The notes beneath the pieces are model-generated. The model made no database searches, was not told where the DNA came from, and was given only the letters and a program-made list of their open reading frames with translations. A DNA stretch of 64,000 nt from Halicephalobus mephisto (taxonomy: Eukaryota; Nematoda; Chromadorea; Rhabditida; Panagrolaimidae): positions 767,605 through 831,604 of the forward strand of contig SWDT01000016.1 of the NCBI GenBank assembly GCA_009193035.1, in the 5' to 3' direction. The first letter of the stretch is position 1, and every line of letters starts with the position of its first letter. Position numbers and translations under genes: made by a program. Of this stretch, positions 49,504 through 60,681 are shown piece after piece.

Positions 49504-52500
49504 TCATTCATCTTCAACAAAATCTTCGTCTTCTGCCCCTACAGTGGGGAGGAATATCGGAATGTCATCCTCTGGAGTCACCGGGCGGTTAGCTTCATAA
49601 TGTTCTTTCAGTTTCTTCAAGAGCTCATACAACGACTCAACTGCGGGATCAAAGCGAACAAATGCATTTTCATCTTCTTTCGGTCTTCTCAACATAGCGT
49701 ATTCGTTCTTAGGAGTCACAGTTGGGAAGACTTCTAGAAGCTTGTGCTGTGGACGACCATCTCTAATGGTGGAATGAATTCCTTTACTCCAGGTAGGGTT
49801 GATATCTAGTATGTTCACAAGGCACACAAGAAGAGGATAAATTTTAGATCGATAAAACTTCCAGAAAACTCTCCAATCATCTGCTGCCAATGAGGATAAC
49901 AGAAATCTGACTAGATTAGTGAGGGTTTCACCTGTAGAAACAATAGCCTCAGGAAGAGGTCCGTGATAAATCCGTCCAAGTCTCTTCAAAGAATCATTTC
50001 CCTCTGACTCATTAGGTTTTGAAGCAGCAAGAATCCTTTTCTTCGCCAAATCCAAACCCGGAATTGACTTCTGACCAAGTTGTTCAATCAAGAAAGCACT
50101 TTCATCAAAATGACGAAAATGCTCAGCAATCAAAGCTAGAGAATAACCTATTTCGTCTGCCCTCTCGTAAATGTCTAAAAAGTAAAGTATATTAATTAGA
50201 TAAACCCCGTCAAACTCACAAGAGAGATAAGAAATAAATTTGTAATCAAAAAAGATATTTCTACTAACATCTTGATTGGCCGCCTTCTTTTCGATCAACC
50301 GATAAACGAAACTTTCCACTGCTTGTCTCTAAAATTAAATATATACTGTAACTACTATTACTCCATCTTCAATAACATACACACGGTCGGATAGTTAAGG
50401 AATGTTGATAGTTATTCATAATTTCTGTTTCAGAAAGTCCTCCATCTAGCTCTCCCTGGATAGCTCTTCCTATCCAGTGGTCCATCTGTTCCGGTTCCAG
50501 AATATGAGCATTGGTGAAGGCTTGTTTTGCATTAAAGAACTAAAACAAGTTACTGTAAAAAGTAATTATAAAAATACTCACATCATCAGAACCGAGAAGG
50601 ACAAATCCTAATAGCGATAGAGCAGTCGCATTGTTTTTATGAAGTTGAAGAGCTCTCAAAAAGCAATGGATAGCCTTCTTGTGGTCAACTTTCCCAACAC
50701 AAAAGGTCAATCCCAAGTTGACAAAAATGAAAGATCTATTGGTGGAATTATTATCAGGATTCAAAATGGCCTTCTTAAAGAATCTCCTCGCTCTAAAATT
50801 CATTAATAATTTTCAAAAAAGTAATCAACAACCCACACTCCAGCATAATTCACTGAGTCCTTCGCCAGAGCATAGTCCAAAATCCTCAATCCAGCTTCAT
50901 TTAGAGCTCCAACATGTTCTTCATTGACCAGAAGACTCAGCATGATGGCTAATTCAGCATCGAAAGCAGATTCCTTATCAATAATGTTGAATTTCGACGA
51001 AAATTCTGATATTTCTGTTATCACCGCTTCAAATATTGCAGAATTATACTTCCTCAATAAACTTAGAGCATTAGCAATAGAGAAACATAGGACTTTCGAA
51101 GAAATCCATTCAGATATTTTCATAAATCCGATAACCTTGAAGAAAGTTATCAATTGATGAAGCTGAGACTTTCCTGGAGTCATATCCGTAGCATAAAGTA
51201 TTATCGACTCAAGAAATAGTTCATGAGCCAATTTCTTAATTGCAGGAGATGCTTCAACCGACCTCAGCTTCTTCAAAGTTCCAAAAACTTTATCAAATTG
51301 ATAAATATTTCTCTGAGACAACGCTAGCTGAAATATTACTATGAAGGTTACTGGAGAAATAAAAAATACTCACCAAGAACAAGTAGTTAGGGTTATTCTC
51401 TTCTAAACTGACAGCACTCTCGAAAGCATACATGGTCGACAAACATTGTCCTCGATGAAAGTTAACTAAACCAACATAACCCCAGATAGCTGCAGCTCCA
51501 GTTTTGACTTCAGAATCGACATCATCGGGCATTGCATGAATTACTCTTTTCAGTTTACTGACAGCTTCATCAAAACGTCCATTTTGAATTTCCAAAACAG
51601 TGGAATGTCTGACTGCCCACATACAGTAAGGTTTTAAAGTAACATATCTGTTAAGATTGTCGATTCTCTCCTCAATCGGAACATCCTAAAATTGAATTTT
51701 AAGAATAATTACCCAGATCAAGTACAAAACTTACTGCTTTGGCATAAATCCTATCTTGCAATTCCCTGAATTCTTGTCTTGATTTGTTGACTTTCACAGC
51801 ATGGTCAATAATTTGCTTTGCGTACTCCATTTCCTCCAATTCCAGGTAAATCTCTGCCATTAAAACCAGAATATCAGCAACAAATGGATTTCTACTGTAG
51901 AGTCCCCTTACATCATCTAAGATGTCATCAGGATTTTCTGCTTGTTTCCACTGAATTTTTAATTTAATCAACTCTGTTCTCCATCTTTCTTCAAACTCAA
52001 GAGTTGTTTCAGCTTCCTTCAGAGCTCTAGAATAATCATTTTTCAAATAATAGAGTTCTGTAAGTAGTTCCCCTTTAATAACTTCTGACAAACTAGACTC
52101 CTTGATTTCCTCCTCGGTACTCTTCCCTGTCAGTACTCTGCATCTCAGATAGATCTCCAGAATTCTTTCATCTTCTCGATATTCGCCAGTTTTCTCTAGG
52201 CTTTTTTCTAATTGCCGTAATTCACTCAGATCCCCATAGTTCTCAAAGACGCATCGAAGTTCCACAATTCTGAAGACCTTTCCTTCCGATGGAAACTGTT
52301 TCATCTTCATTCTATACAAGGATAGAGCACTGTTGAATTGTCTGGCTTCTAGGAAATTGTACAAAGCCAATCCGCAGAGAGGCCAAGTTCCATAACGATC
52401 ATCAGAGATATTCAGGAGCTTATCATAAGCCTGAGGAATGTCACCGGAAAGTAAAGACCTGAGCCAGTCCCTGATTTCAACATTTGTAGGATAGAAGATG

Positions 52501-53344
52501 TCCTCATTAATGAACGATTCATACACGGAAGGAATGGGCGTTTTACCAATCAGATTCAAAACTAGAGGAGAATACGCGGCTTTGAAAATTGCAGGGTCAT
52601 CACAACCAAAACTTCTGACATGTTCCAGGGCAAATTCTGAGCACCTCTCATCGGTAACGAAGAGAAATAAACCAAAGTGATGTTCTGGCTGCTTTAAATC
52701 ATTTTTACAATTGATAAAAGCCTTTTGTGTCTGAAAGCCATTATGTAAGTTATCTGCAAAAACCTGAAGCACCTACAACTTCAATAGGAATCTTCTCGCC
52801 GGCTTTAGCTACTTTCAGAAGCAATTTACAGACATCAAAGTCCGTCAACGCCTTGTCCAAATCGGGATCTGTCAGAAATTCATAGAACATTCGAAGTTTC
52901 AGATAAGTAATCCATCGAACTTTCCGTAGAGCTGATTTTCGTTCTTCCGGTGTCCTAGAATCTACCTTCATTGAGTACTCCTACTAGACTTACTTTTGAT
53001 CTTCAATAACTGCATTCAACGCAGGTAAGCTCTTCTTCGATATGGAATTGGGAAACTTCTCATAGATAGCACACTCAGCTTTGATAACTTCTGGATTGTT
53101 TTCATCGACTTCTTTGGCTTTCGAGAGATAATACAAAGCCGTGTTTTCCTTGTTCAGCTTATTGGAAACGGCAATACCGAAAAGAAACAGGAGGACATTT
53201 TTGTTCCCTTCTTTGTCGGCTGTCTGAGGAGGTAGAAGGATAAATTCCAAATAAAAATGTAAAACTTACTTGAATTTCCTTTTCTGCACGTTCATATTCG
53301 TTCTGCTTTATCAATTGACTAATAGACTTCAAGGCAGATGACAT
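49504..53344 (-). CDS. SKI3/TTC37-like TPR protein (superkiller complex subunit)
   Basis: Ten exons read right to left: 53270-53344, 52994-53223, 52813-52954, 51735-52772, 51374-51685, 50837-51327, 50582-50792, 50385-50539, 50220-50326 and 49504-50174. All phases match, giving 1143 residues. The protein is built of TPR-like helical repeats throughout (for example ELYYLKNDYSRALKEAETTL, AAIWGYVGLVNFHRGQC, VDHKKAIHCFLRALQLHKNN). The N-terminus MSSALKSISQLIKQNEYERA resembles that of TTC37. SKI3 is the scaffold that links the SKI2 helicase to the cytoplasmic exosome in 3'-5' mRNA decay. Introns are very short (39-50 bp). The last two junctions are the least certain. The C-terminus is acidic (EDEDFVEDE). 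Another large TPR scaffold remains possible. It starts 155 bp after the RPB10 stop. Confidence 0.75.
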
Positions 53345-53499
53345 CTCATGGAAAATAAAATCCTGAAAAATTTGATATATGAAAATTGGTAGAAATTGAG
53401 TAAATATTTCAATGATTTCGAATTTGACATAGAATACACCCCAACGATTCATTTTTTCAAATTTTTTATATAAAAAACTCAAATTCAACAAAAGTACAT

Positions 53500-53703
53500 T
53501 TATGAAGAAAGTGGCAAATAACTCAACAACTTTTCAATCAGATCGACGTGACTGAGGACCATTCTGCGGCAGCAATAACGACGGAGACCGAGGTGATCGA
53601 GAGCATCACCCTCAACGTAACCACTTTGGAGGAGATTCAAGTACTCGTCCCATTTGTTGCCAATGACTTTGCCACAGGTAAAGCAGCGAACAGGGATAAT
53701 CAT
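53500..53703 (-). CDS. rpb-10: RNA polymerase I/II/III subunit RPABC5 (RPB10)
   Basis: A single exon encodes 67 residues, the usual length. RPB10 is a small zinc-binding subunit shared by all three nuclear RNA polymerases. The N-terminal [18 protein letters not shown] has the CxxC zinc pair, and the second pair is in LRRYCCRRM, followed by HVDLIEKLL. These match the family almost residue for residue. A splice acceptor (ATTTCAG) lies 9 nt upstream of the ATG. The SKI3-like gene follows on the same strand after 155 bp, with another acceptor 18 nt before its own ATG. Confidence 0.98.
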   Translation of the reverse strand: MIIPVRCFTCGKVIGNKWDEYLNLLQSGYVEGDALDHLGLRRYCCRRMVLSHVDLIEKLLSYLPLSS

Positions 53704-54537
53704 TGTAGAGATCTGAAATTAGAGGAATTAGAAGGTAGTCGAAAATAAAGAAATTAGCATAAAAGGAACCAGATTTGAAACGAAGGTGGAATTTCAAAAC
53801 TCAAAAACGGCCAGTTATTCCTTCTCCGGGTTCAATCGTAGCGCATGCTGCTTGCAACACTGGGTTTCCGAAAGTGGTTTTTTCCTTTTAAATTCCAAGT
53901 TTTGTTCCTTTTCTGTTAATATATAAAATTTCACATTTTTTTCAATTGTTGCGTTTTCCAAAAGACTTCTAGAAAGTAGATGAATTCTGAATTGAAGAAC
54001 TGTTGACAGGGTTGAGCATCTCAAGACACTCGAATCACAAGGTCGTTCAGATTAAGTTTGAGTATTTGTGAGACGGATAATAAGAATAAGTTACTATGCA
54101 GATGAAACTCGATTTCGTAGTCTGCCGATGCATCTGTGCCGTATGTATTTCTCGCTATTTCCTTATGAACACATGCACTATTTGTTCTTGTTTTAATATA
54201 ATCTACTAATTGCTAATTGCTAGTAGAGATTTTAGTAATATCATTTTCCTAAACTTGAATAGAAATCAATATAAAAGTGCATTTCCAAGAATTTCTTTAA
54301 TTTTAAGTTTTTAAAATTCGGCGAACTTAGATTTCACTCAAATTCGTTCTAAAATATTTCTTAGACCCCGCTGTTGGACCAGAAAACCAAGACTATTGGA
54401 TATGCATGATTTATTTTCGTTTAAAATATATAAATATAAATATAAACATAAGGTTAAACTCAACATTGGTACCAAAGCTATTTATAACTCTTAAAGTTGC
54501 ATCACTCAGTTGCTTAATGAAAAATGTAAACTTGGTA
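53704..54537. other. Intergenic region
   Basis: About 830 bp between RPB10 upstream DNA and the 3' end of the Src-like pseudokinase. AT-rich; no gene, RNA or repeat recognised. Confidence 0.5.
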
Positions 54538-56233
54538 TTAATTGAGATTAGTGGGAGAAGATATGTATAAATTTCGAGTGGGCACTTCATAAGCATTGAA
54601 GTAAGAGAACAAGAAAGCAAATGTCGGTCTTCTTTCAGGATTCTCGTCCCAACAGTCTAAAATAATATCATCGTACACACTTTCCGGGCATCTGGGAGGT
54701 TTTGATATTCTGTGGCCTTGTCTAACATGCTTCAGGATTTCCAAGTTGTTCAGCGCTGAAGAGAACGTTAGTAGTGATCTATCTTGTTGTCAATTCAAAA
54801 TAATTAAGCTCACCTTCATAAGGAGTTTCTCCATGGCTAAATATCTCACACAATAATACCCCGAAACTCCATACATCTGACTTGGTTGTGTACTTTTCAG
54901 AATTAATAACTTCAGGGGCTGTCCATCTTATTGGGACCCAGGATTCCGGTTCAACTTTATATGCTTCTCCATCCATGAGTTTCCTTGCCCTACCAAAACT
55001 TGCTAATTTGACAAACGGGACTGCGTCAATATTTCCACTAATTAAGACATTCCTCGCAGCAAGAGCTCGATGAACTACTTTCTCTTCTTCTAAATACTTC
55101 ATTGCGTCAGCAACCTGACTGGATATACCGATCATTGCTTGATCACTGATATAGATACGCTCGTTTCGGAGGAATTCAAGAAGAGAGCCATTTTCTAAGT
55201 ACTCCAGTATAATGTAAGAAAGTTCTTCTCTTGTGCAGACTCCGTAAAGCTTCACAAGATGAGAATGATCCAGTTTTTTCAATATTTCGACTTCGCTAAA
55301 GAGGAAATTGAGTTAAATTTAAATAATAAAGTTTTACTGAAAGAAAATCACAGAAGACAGTCTATTTGGTATCAGTTCCTTGATCGCGACATCTACAATC
55401 CTACGCCATTTACCTTTCCACATTTTGGTAAAACACCCATTCTCGAGCTCTTTTACAAGTTCCAATTCGTCTTTGGGTATTTCCCAATTTAATTCTTTCT
55501 TGCTTAGCATAATCTTTGGGGCGGGGAATGTCAACTGGCTACATAGTCCATCTGCTTTTTCCATGTAATAGTCAATGAGTTCATTAAGAAATGGGAATTT
55601 GATACGTGGGGTGATAGAGAACCCTTCATCTCCATCCAGTCTCTTGATTTTGTAATGCTTCACTCTATATTGGTCTTTTATCGTCAAGACATATTCTAGT
55701 GGTTCTGTCTCCCGTTCTCGTATCAGAAAAGTTCCCGTAGGTAAGTTTGTCTTAGATAGTAACTGTTCTGCATGTGATCTGGGTACTTTGCCAGCAAACC
55801 ATCTGAGAGGAAAAATAAGTAATTAATCGGAAATAAAACCTTACTCTTCTGATTCTAATGTTTTGAACTTGGCAACAAAATTCCTAGGAACATAGCCAGT
55901 GACTCCACCTTTCTCCTTCCTGACATACCACCAGTCTGCATAACTTTGACTAATTAAGTACATGATGTCACCTTTGTCGAAACTTAACTCCTCATCTGAA
56001 CAAGATTCGTAAGCGTAAAGAGCAATCAAACAAGTAGTCTGTGATTGTTCCTGGCTTTGAGGATATGCATCGTTACTGACGTTCACACAATCGATAGCTG
56101 AAGTAAGACTGATTAGTATTTGAAAAAAGTCTCTCCGCAGTATGATACTTAGTTGGTTCAGTGTTCTCAACGCTAAATAACCATCTTTCCATGATTTATC
56201 TGTCTTTTTCCTTGAACTTGTGCAACTACCCAT
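54538..56233 (-). CDS. Src-family pseudokinase with intact reading frame
   Basis: Four exons, 55845-56233, 55338-55802, 54814-55295 and 54538-54755, encode 517 residues. Exon sizes and phases mirror the active gene at 45540-47255, and the last two exons have identical lengths. MGSC gives acylation sites. SH3 and SH2 are well kept, including the phosphotyrosine-binding FLIRER. In the kinase, the glycine loop is destroyed (ENGCFTKMWKG) while the VAIK lysine remains. HRD is HRA (catalytic Asp 362 replaced by Ala), and DFG is SFG (Ser 384). The WTAPE and DVWSFG structural motifs and a tail tyrosine (LYISSPTNLN) are retained. No stop or frameshift is seen. The N-terminal 60 residues differ from the active gene. 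Expected to be catalytically dead but able to bind SH2/SH3 ligands. Confidence 0.9.
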
Positions 56234-57703
56234 GATAATCTAAGATGTATATTTGTATAATGAACAACAAACAGAACGAGAATAAATCAAACTTTACACG
56301 TTAAATTACAGAATATCTTTCAAAAAGTAAACGCTAATGTTGAAATTGATAGAGTTCCAATCACTTCTCTACGGAATCAAAGCACTAATATGTAAGTACC
56401 TGTATCGACACCTAGCCTTAAATAATATGGAAGAATGACTAATACATTGAAATAATCTTATAAATTACAAATTTAATGATTCATAATGTAATCAAAAGGA
56501 GAAATTTAGCAATGTATTAAAGCAAATAATTTACCTAATTGAGTTTGATTTCTCGGATAAGTTATGTTCGAACTCCATAACTCATCAATGGTCTTGAGAA
56601 AAGAAACGGTTTTCATGCAAAATGTGTCTGAATAAACTTATCAAGCAACATTCGATTTTTCTTGTTCATGTTTTCTATTTTATCATCATACTATTTTAAT
56701 ATTCAGCCGTGATTCAGCCATCTCGTGATCTGATGGCTGAAACGCCTTCTGCAAATTTGATAGAGACCAGAAGTTTGAAAACGCTGTTTTAGCAATATTT
56801 ATGCATTCAAAAAATGTGGTTAGAATGAGGTAATAAGATCTATATATTCCAAATAAAATCAAAAGCAGGAGTTAATTTTCAGGATTCCGGATTCTGAAGT
56901 TTAGATTTCTGTCTTTTAGCTGCATGAAATGTAACTATTTTTTGTAATATACAATCTTCGAGGTCTTCAAATTCCTATCAGATACAGCTTTTTACTTTAG
57001 ATTTGCAATTTATGGGTCTGATTACTTCATTCGAACACTGAAATACTTTTGAAATATAACAAATTTCATGTAAGACTCGTACAGGTATGTTATTTTATAA
57101 TTTAACTGATAAAAATCAATTGTTTTCAAAAATATGAACAGACAAAGGCAAATATTAAGATTCAGGAATTCTGTAAATTATTCTTTCCAAAGTATGATCA
57201 AGCCTCCGTTTGATGGTCACCAATGTGTAAAACCTATCATTATAATTGAAAAGAAAATGCACAACGAATAAATTAATAATTTAAGAAAGTTCCGATTTTT
57301 GTTTTTTTCGTTTTCTACACATGATCTCCAAATCGTTTTTAGCGCCCACATTGACATTACAATTCTTTTAATTAGTCTTCCCCAAATAAGAAATGCGTAA
57401 TGACTACAACCATTTACTCAAGTCAAATTTTTGATCTTATCGATTACGACAATTATTTATAAAACATGAAAAGAAGGAACTAGGAACTTAATTTTGATCT
57501 TTTGAACTGAAAATAGTTCTGGATTTTTTTGGTTCTTAAATTTTGACTCCTAATTATTTATAAATTATTAATAATATCGATAGTTCGATATATGTTACTT
57601 TTAATAAATTTTTTATCACATATTTTTAAAAATAAATAAACAGCATTATAGATAAACTTATTATATTGAGGTATTTAAGAGTTAAGAGTGTTGTACAAGT
57701 GGT
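56234..57703. other. Intergenic region
   Basis: About 1.5 kb upstream of the pseudokinase and downstream of the small gene at 57704. No coding signal, repeat or RNA recognised. Confidence 0.5.
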
Positions 57704-58070
57704 TTAAATGTTGTTTCTTTGATGATCCTTAACTACATTTATAACAACATCGAGCGATTCTTGAGAGATTTTTGGAAGGTTTCCCGTGTTCTTGTACACA
57801 ATGTTAAACATCTCAACGATAGCTCTTTTCACCTCATCTACCGTTATCACCTGCTGAAACAAAATAATGATTATTGTAGCTGATTGATATTTATTAGTAA
57901 TAAAAATCAACTTCTGAAGTACTTACTTGATCTTCATGATTTGAACCAGTGATGACAGGATCAGCAGAAGTAAATTGCAATTGACCTCCGTTGGAATTGT
58001 TGACAATCTCTTCACATTCTTTGCTTTTCCCAGCGTTGGAAGAAACATGAGGATAGTTGAAAGGACTCAT
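57704..58070 (-). CDS. Small unrecognised protein, 97 residues
   Basis: Two exons, 57927-58070 and 57704-57853, join in phase 0. The N-terminal half (MSPFNYPHVSSNAGKSKE...) is polar and likely disordered. The second half (VITVDEVKRAIVEMFNIVYK, then ISQESLDVVINVVKDHQ) forms two amphipathic helices. A splice acceptor (TCTTCAG) lies 9 nt before the ATG, as in several neighbours. No signal peptide or family is recognised. The gene could be larger if unrecognised exons lie to the right. Confidence 0.5.
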
Positions 58071-59608
58071 CGTAGAAATCTGAAGACTGATTAGCACCTG
58101 AAGGTTTTTCACTTTCAATTGAAAGTATACATATTTGTGTACTATCGGTTATTATATACCTGTTTTTTTGTAATTTTCACATTAAAATTTCGAAAGTCAT
58201 CTTTTTATTTGTAATCCTAATACGTCACAATAAGTAAACTCAATAAATTGACATTTAGAAACATGAAATTATATGCTAAAAATGAACCGGAAATTTGCAG
58301 TATTAGAATACTATCATTTGTATTGTTGTTCGTTAATTAAATTCGAATTATAATCAATCTTCTTTCATATTTTGTTTCCAAATTCAAAAGTACTGGCCGG
58401 ATATGAATCATAGAACCACTTCGCAAGAATTATAATACACACAAAAGCGTAACTTTTGACACAGTAACAAATGCAAATCGTCACTATTAAAGTTCAATTT
58501 TCGTCACAAATGCGAAATATTCATGAAAAATGTGACGATTATGTTACATTTTTGTTACATTCTGCAATTGTTGAGAATCCAAAAGTTACGTTCTTTTTTG
58601 TGTGAAGCGTCAATGAATCAACAAATGTTACTTCTTATCAAACATAAAGTTATGAAGAAAAGCTTAGAAATAATGAAAAAACACACTACTCATACTGTAT
58701 TTTTTACATTTCTATTTGTTCCCTGATCAAGTACGCCAAATATATTCTATTTTCTTTGCTATTACATAAGAATATTTTTTCACCATATATGATAATGTAG
58801 GAAGAAAACTTGGCAAATTTAGAAGAAAGATAACGTACCAGTCAAGTATTAATAGTTTTGTCTGAGATTACGACCCAAAGTTGACTTTCATATTACATGT
58901 TTAAGCTTTTTGTTTTATCATTACAAAGAAACATGACTTTTTTAATATCGTCCTTAAAAATAATGATGTTATGAATTATTCAATATGACTGTGTTTTAAA
59001 GAAGAATAGATCGAAGTAGATTTTACATTTGTGTATCTAGCTAAAGATGCACATCCTGTAAATGAGTAACTTACGTTTAATGGTATTGAAATCAATAAAG
59101 GTCAAAGTAACCGCAACAGATTCGCTTCCGGTTTACGGGAATTAGTTATTGGTGCAAGTGTCACAAACAAGTTTGGACAACTTCCGTTAGTGTTTCATGG
59201 TTTGGTCGCACGTTCAAAAATAACTAATGTAATGTAGTAGTTTTAGTATTATAAACCAGTTCAATCAGGTTATTTTTTATTTTAGTAGAGTAAATTTTAT
59301 ATCAAAGAAATTAAAATCTTCCAGAATGTGCAAAATTATGATATCCATAAATCAAAAACTAATATAACCGGATGAAGAGTTTAATTTGATATTTAGTAAT
59401 CGAGACATTTTAAGGTTAATGTGGGCGGTTGTTTTTATTCATTAAAATCATTAGTCACTTTCGAATTTGATCTTCTTCCTCCTATAAATAGAAACGACTG
59501 TCAATTTTCAGTTAATAAGTCTTTCCCTGTTCTACTTAGGTGCTGGTTCCTTTACAAAGTTGCTTGGTTGTTTTAATCGCAACAGTAACTGCTTTCGCTC
59601 TGATAACA
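58071..59608. other. Intergenic region
   Basis: About 1.5 kb between divergent small genes. AT-rich with short low-complexity open frames only. A frame continuous with the gene at 59609 extends left to an acceptor at about 59539 (CTACTTAG) but has no ATG, so it is treated as 5' UTR. Confidence 0.45.
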
Positions 59609-60401
59609 ATGAATACCGGTATCTATGGATCTGATACCTTTAGCAGTAATCCATCTTGGAGGAATCAGACGGACGATAACTCGAACTTTGATTTAAATAA
59701 TCATTCCATCAATCTCACAGAGAGACAAAGTACCAATACGGTCCCGGAATCACAACAATGGCTTCCTGAGTCAAATATTTCTGTTAATCATGGCAGCAAT
59801 AACTATCATAATTATTGTCCTGATACCAGTATGTATCATTATTATCCCTCGACAACTAATTTCACCTTAAACCATCCATATTCAACGAAATTTAATGCTC
59901 TTCCTTATAATTCTCCTAATTCTCCTAATATTACAAATATGGATGAATTCTACAATTCTAGCACTAACAGAATCTCTGAATACCCCAATATAGCCGAGTT
60001 CAGCCAATATTCTTCTCCAGTAATTTCCGAATCCAATATTTCCACTTCAATAAAAACGACAAATACCAAAAAACAGCATAAGACGGGGAAAATTGGACGT
60101 CCAAGGTTACCTGATGATGAAGAAAGTGAAGAAGAAGAGGATGCAGAGATGAAAGCAAAGAGGAAAGCAAGGAGGAAAGCAAGGATGCAAGCAAGAGATC
60201 GCAGAGAAGAGGTAAATTTACTGAAACAATTCTTATTTATTGAAAATTTCGTTTTAGGAAAGACAAGAACTACAAGAAAGTGAAAAGCGTAAAACAACTA
60301 TCATCGAGTTGTTCAATAGTCTAACTCCTCAGCAAGTTTCTTTTCTTTCACAGAGTTCTCTTGAATGTGTTGAATCCATTTTCAACAAGATAAATCGATG
60401 A
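59609..60401 (+). CDS. Unrecognised Asn/Ser-rich protein with AT-hook-like and basic segments
   Basis: Two exons, 59609-60211 and 60258-60401, encode 248 residues. The first 150 residues are Asn/Ser/Thr/Tyr-rich and look disordered. Then come GKIGRPRLPDDEE, which contains the AT-hook core GRPR, an acidic run, and a strongly basic stretch (KAKRKARRKARMQARDRREE). A helical C-terminus follows (IIELFNSLTPQQVSFLSQSS). This suggests a nuclear DNA- or RNA-binding protein. The basic stretch followed by a helix recalls bZIP proteins, but a clear leucine heptad is not seen. No family is assigned. An alternative GTG-initiated extension to 59540 would be hydrophobic and is considered unlikely. Confidence 0.55.
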
Positions 60402-60681
60402 ACACAATTTGCTGATTACTTTTATGAATAAACCTTTTTAAGAAAAAGATCAACCATAGTTTAAACTAATAGACAATCTCATGATATTTTTGTATCAAGA
60501 GAACAACTTTCACAAATCAGAGATTTAATTATGATTAATCTGTAACCCCAACTTTGATTTTTGTCGGCAATAAAAATTCCAACAGTACTGTAATTGCTCT
60601 GAAATGCAATATAGTAACAGAGTGAAGAAATATCCGAAAACGTAAAAGTATAAACCATTTTTAATATAAAACAGTTTGGGT

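Noticed and set aside
52754..52772. A 19-bp intron (GTGC...GCAG) that would join the SKI3-like frames
   Set aside because: Too short for a spliceosomal intron. A 40-bp intron at 52773-52812 with GTAGCT..TTGTAG joins the same frames and fits the other introns of the gene.
59540..59608. Hydrophobic N-terminal extension of the Asn/Ser-rich protein
   Set aside because: It would start at GTG directly after a splice acceptor. No ATG is available, and the hydrophobic segment does not fit a nuclear-type protein.
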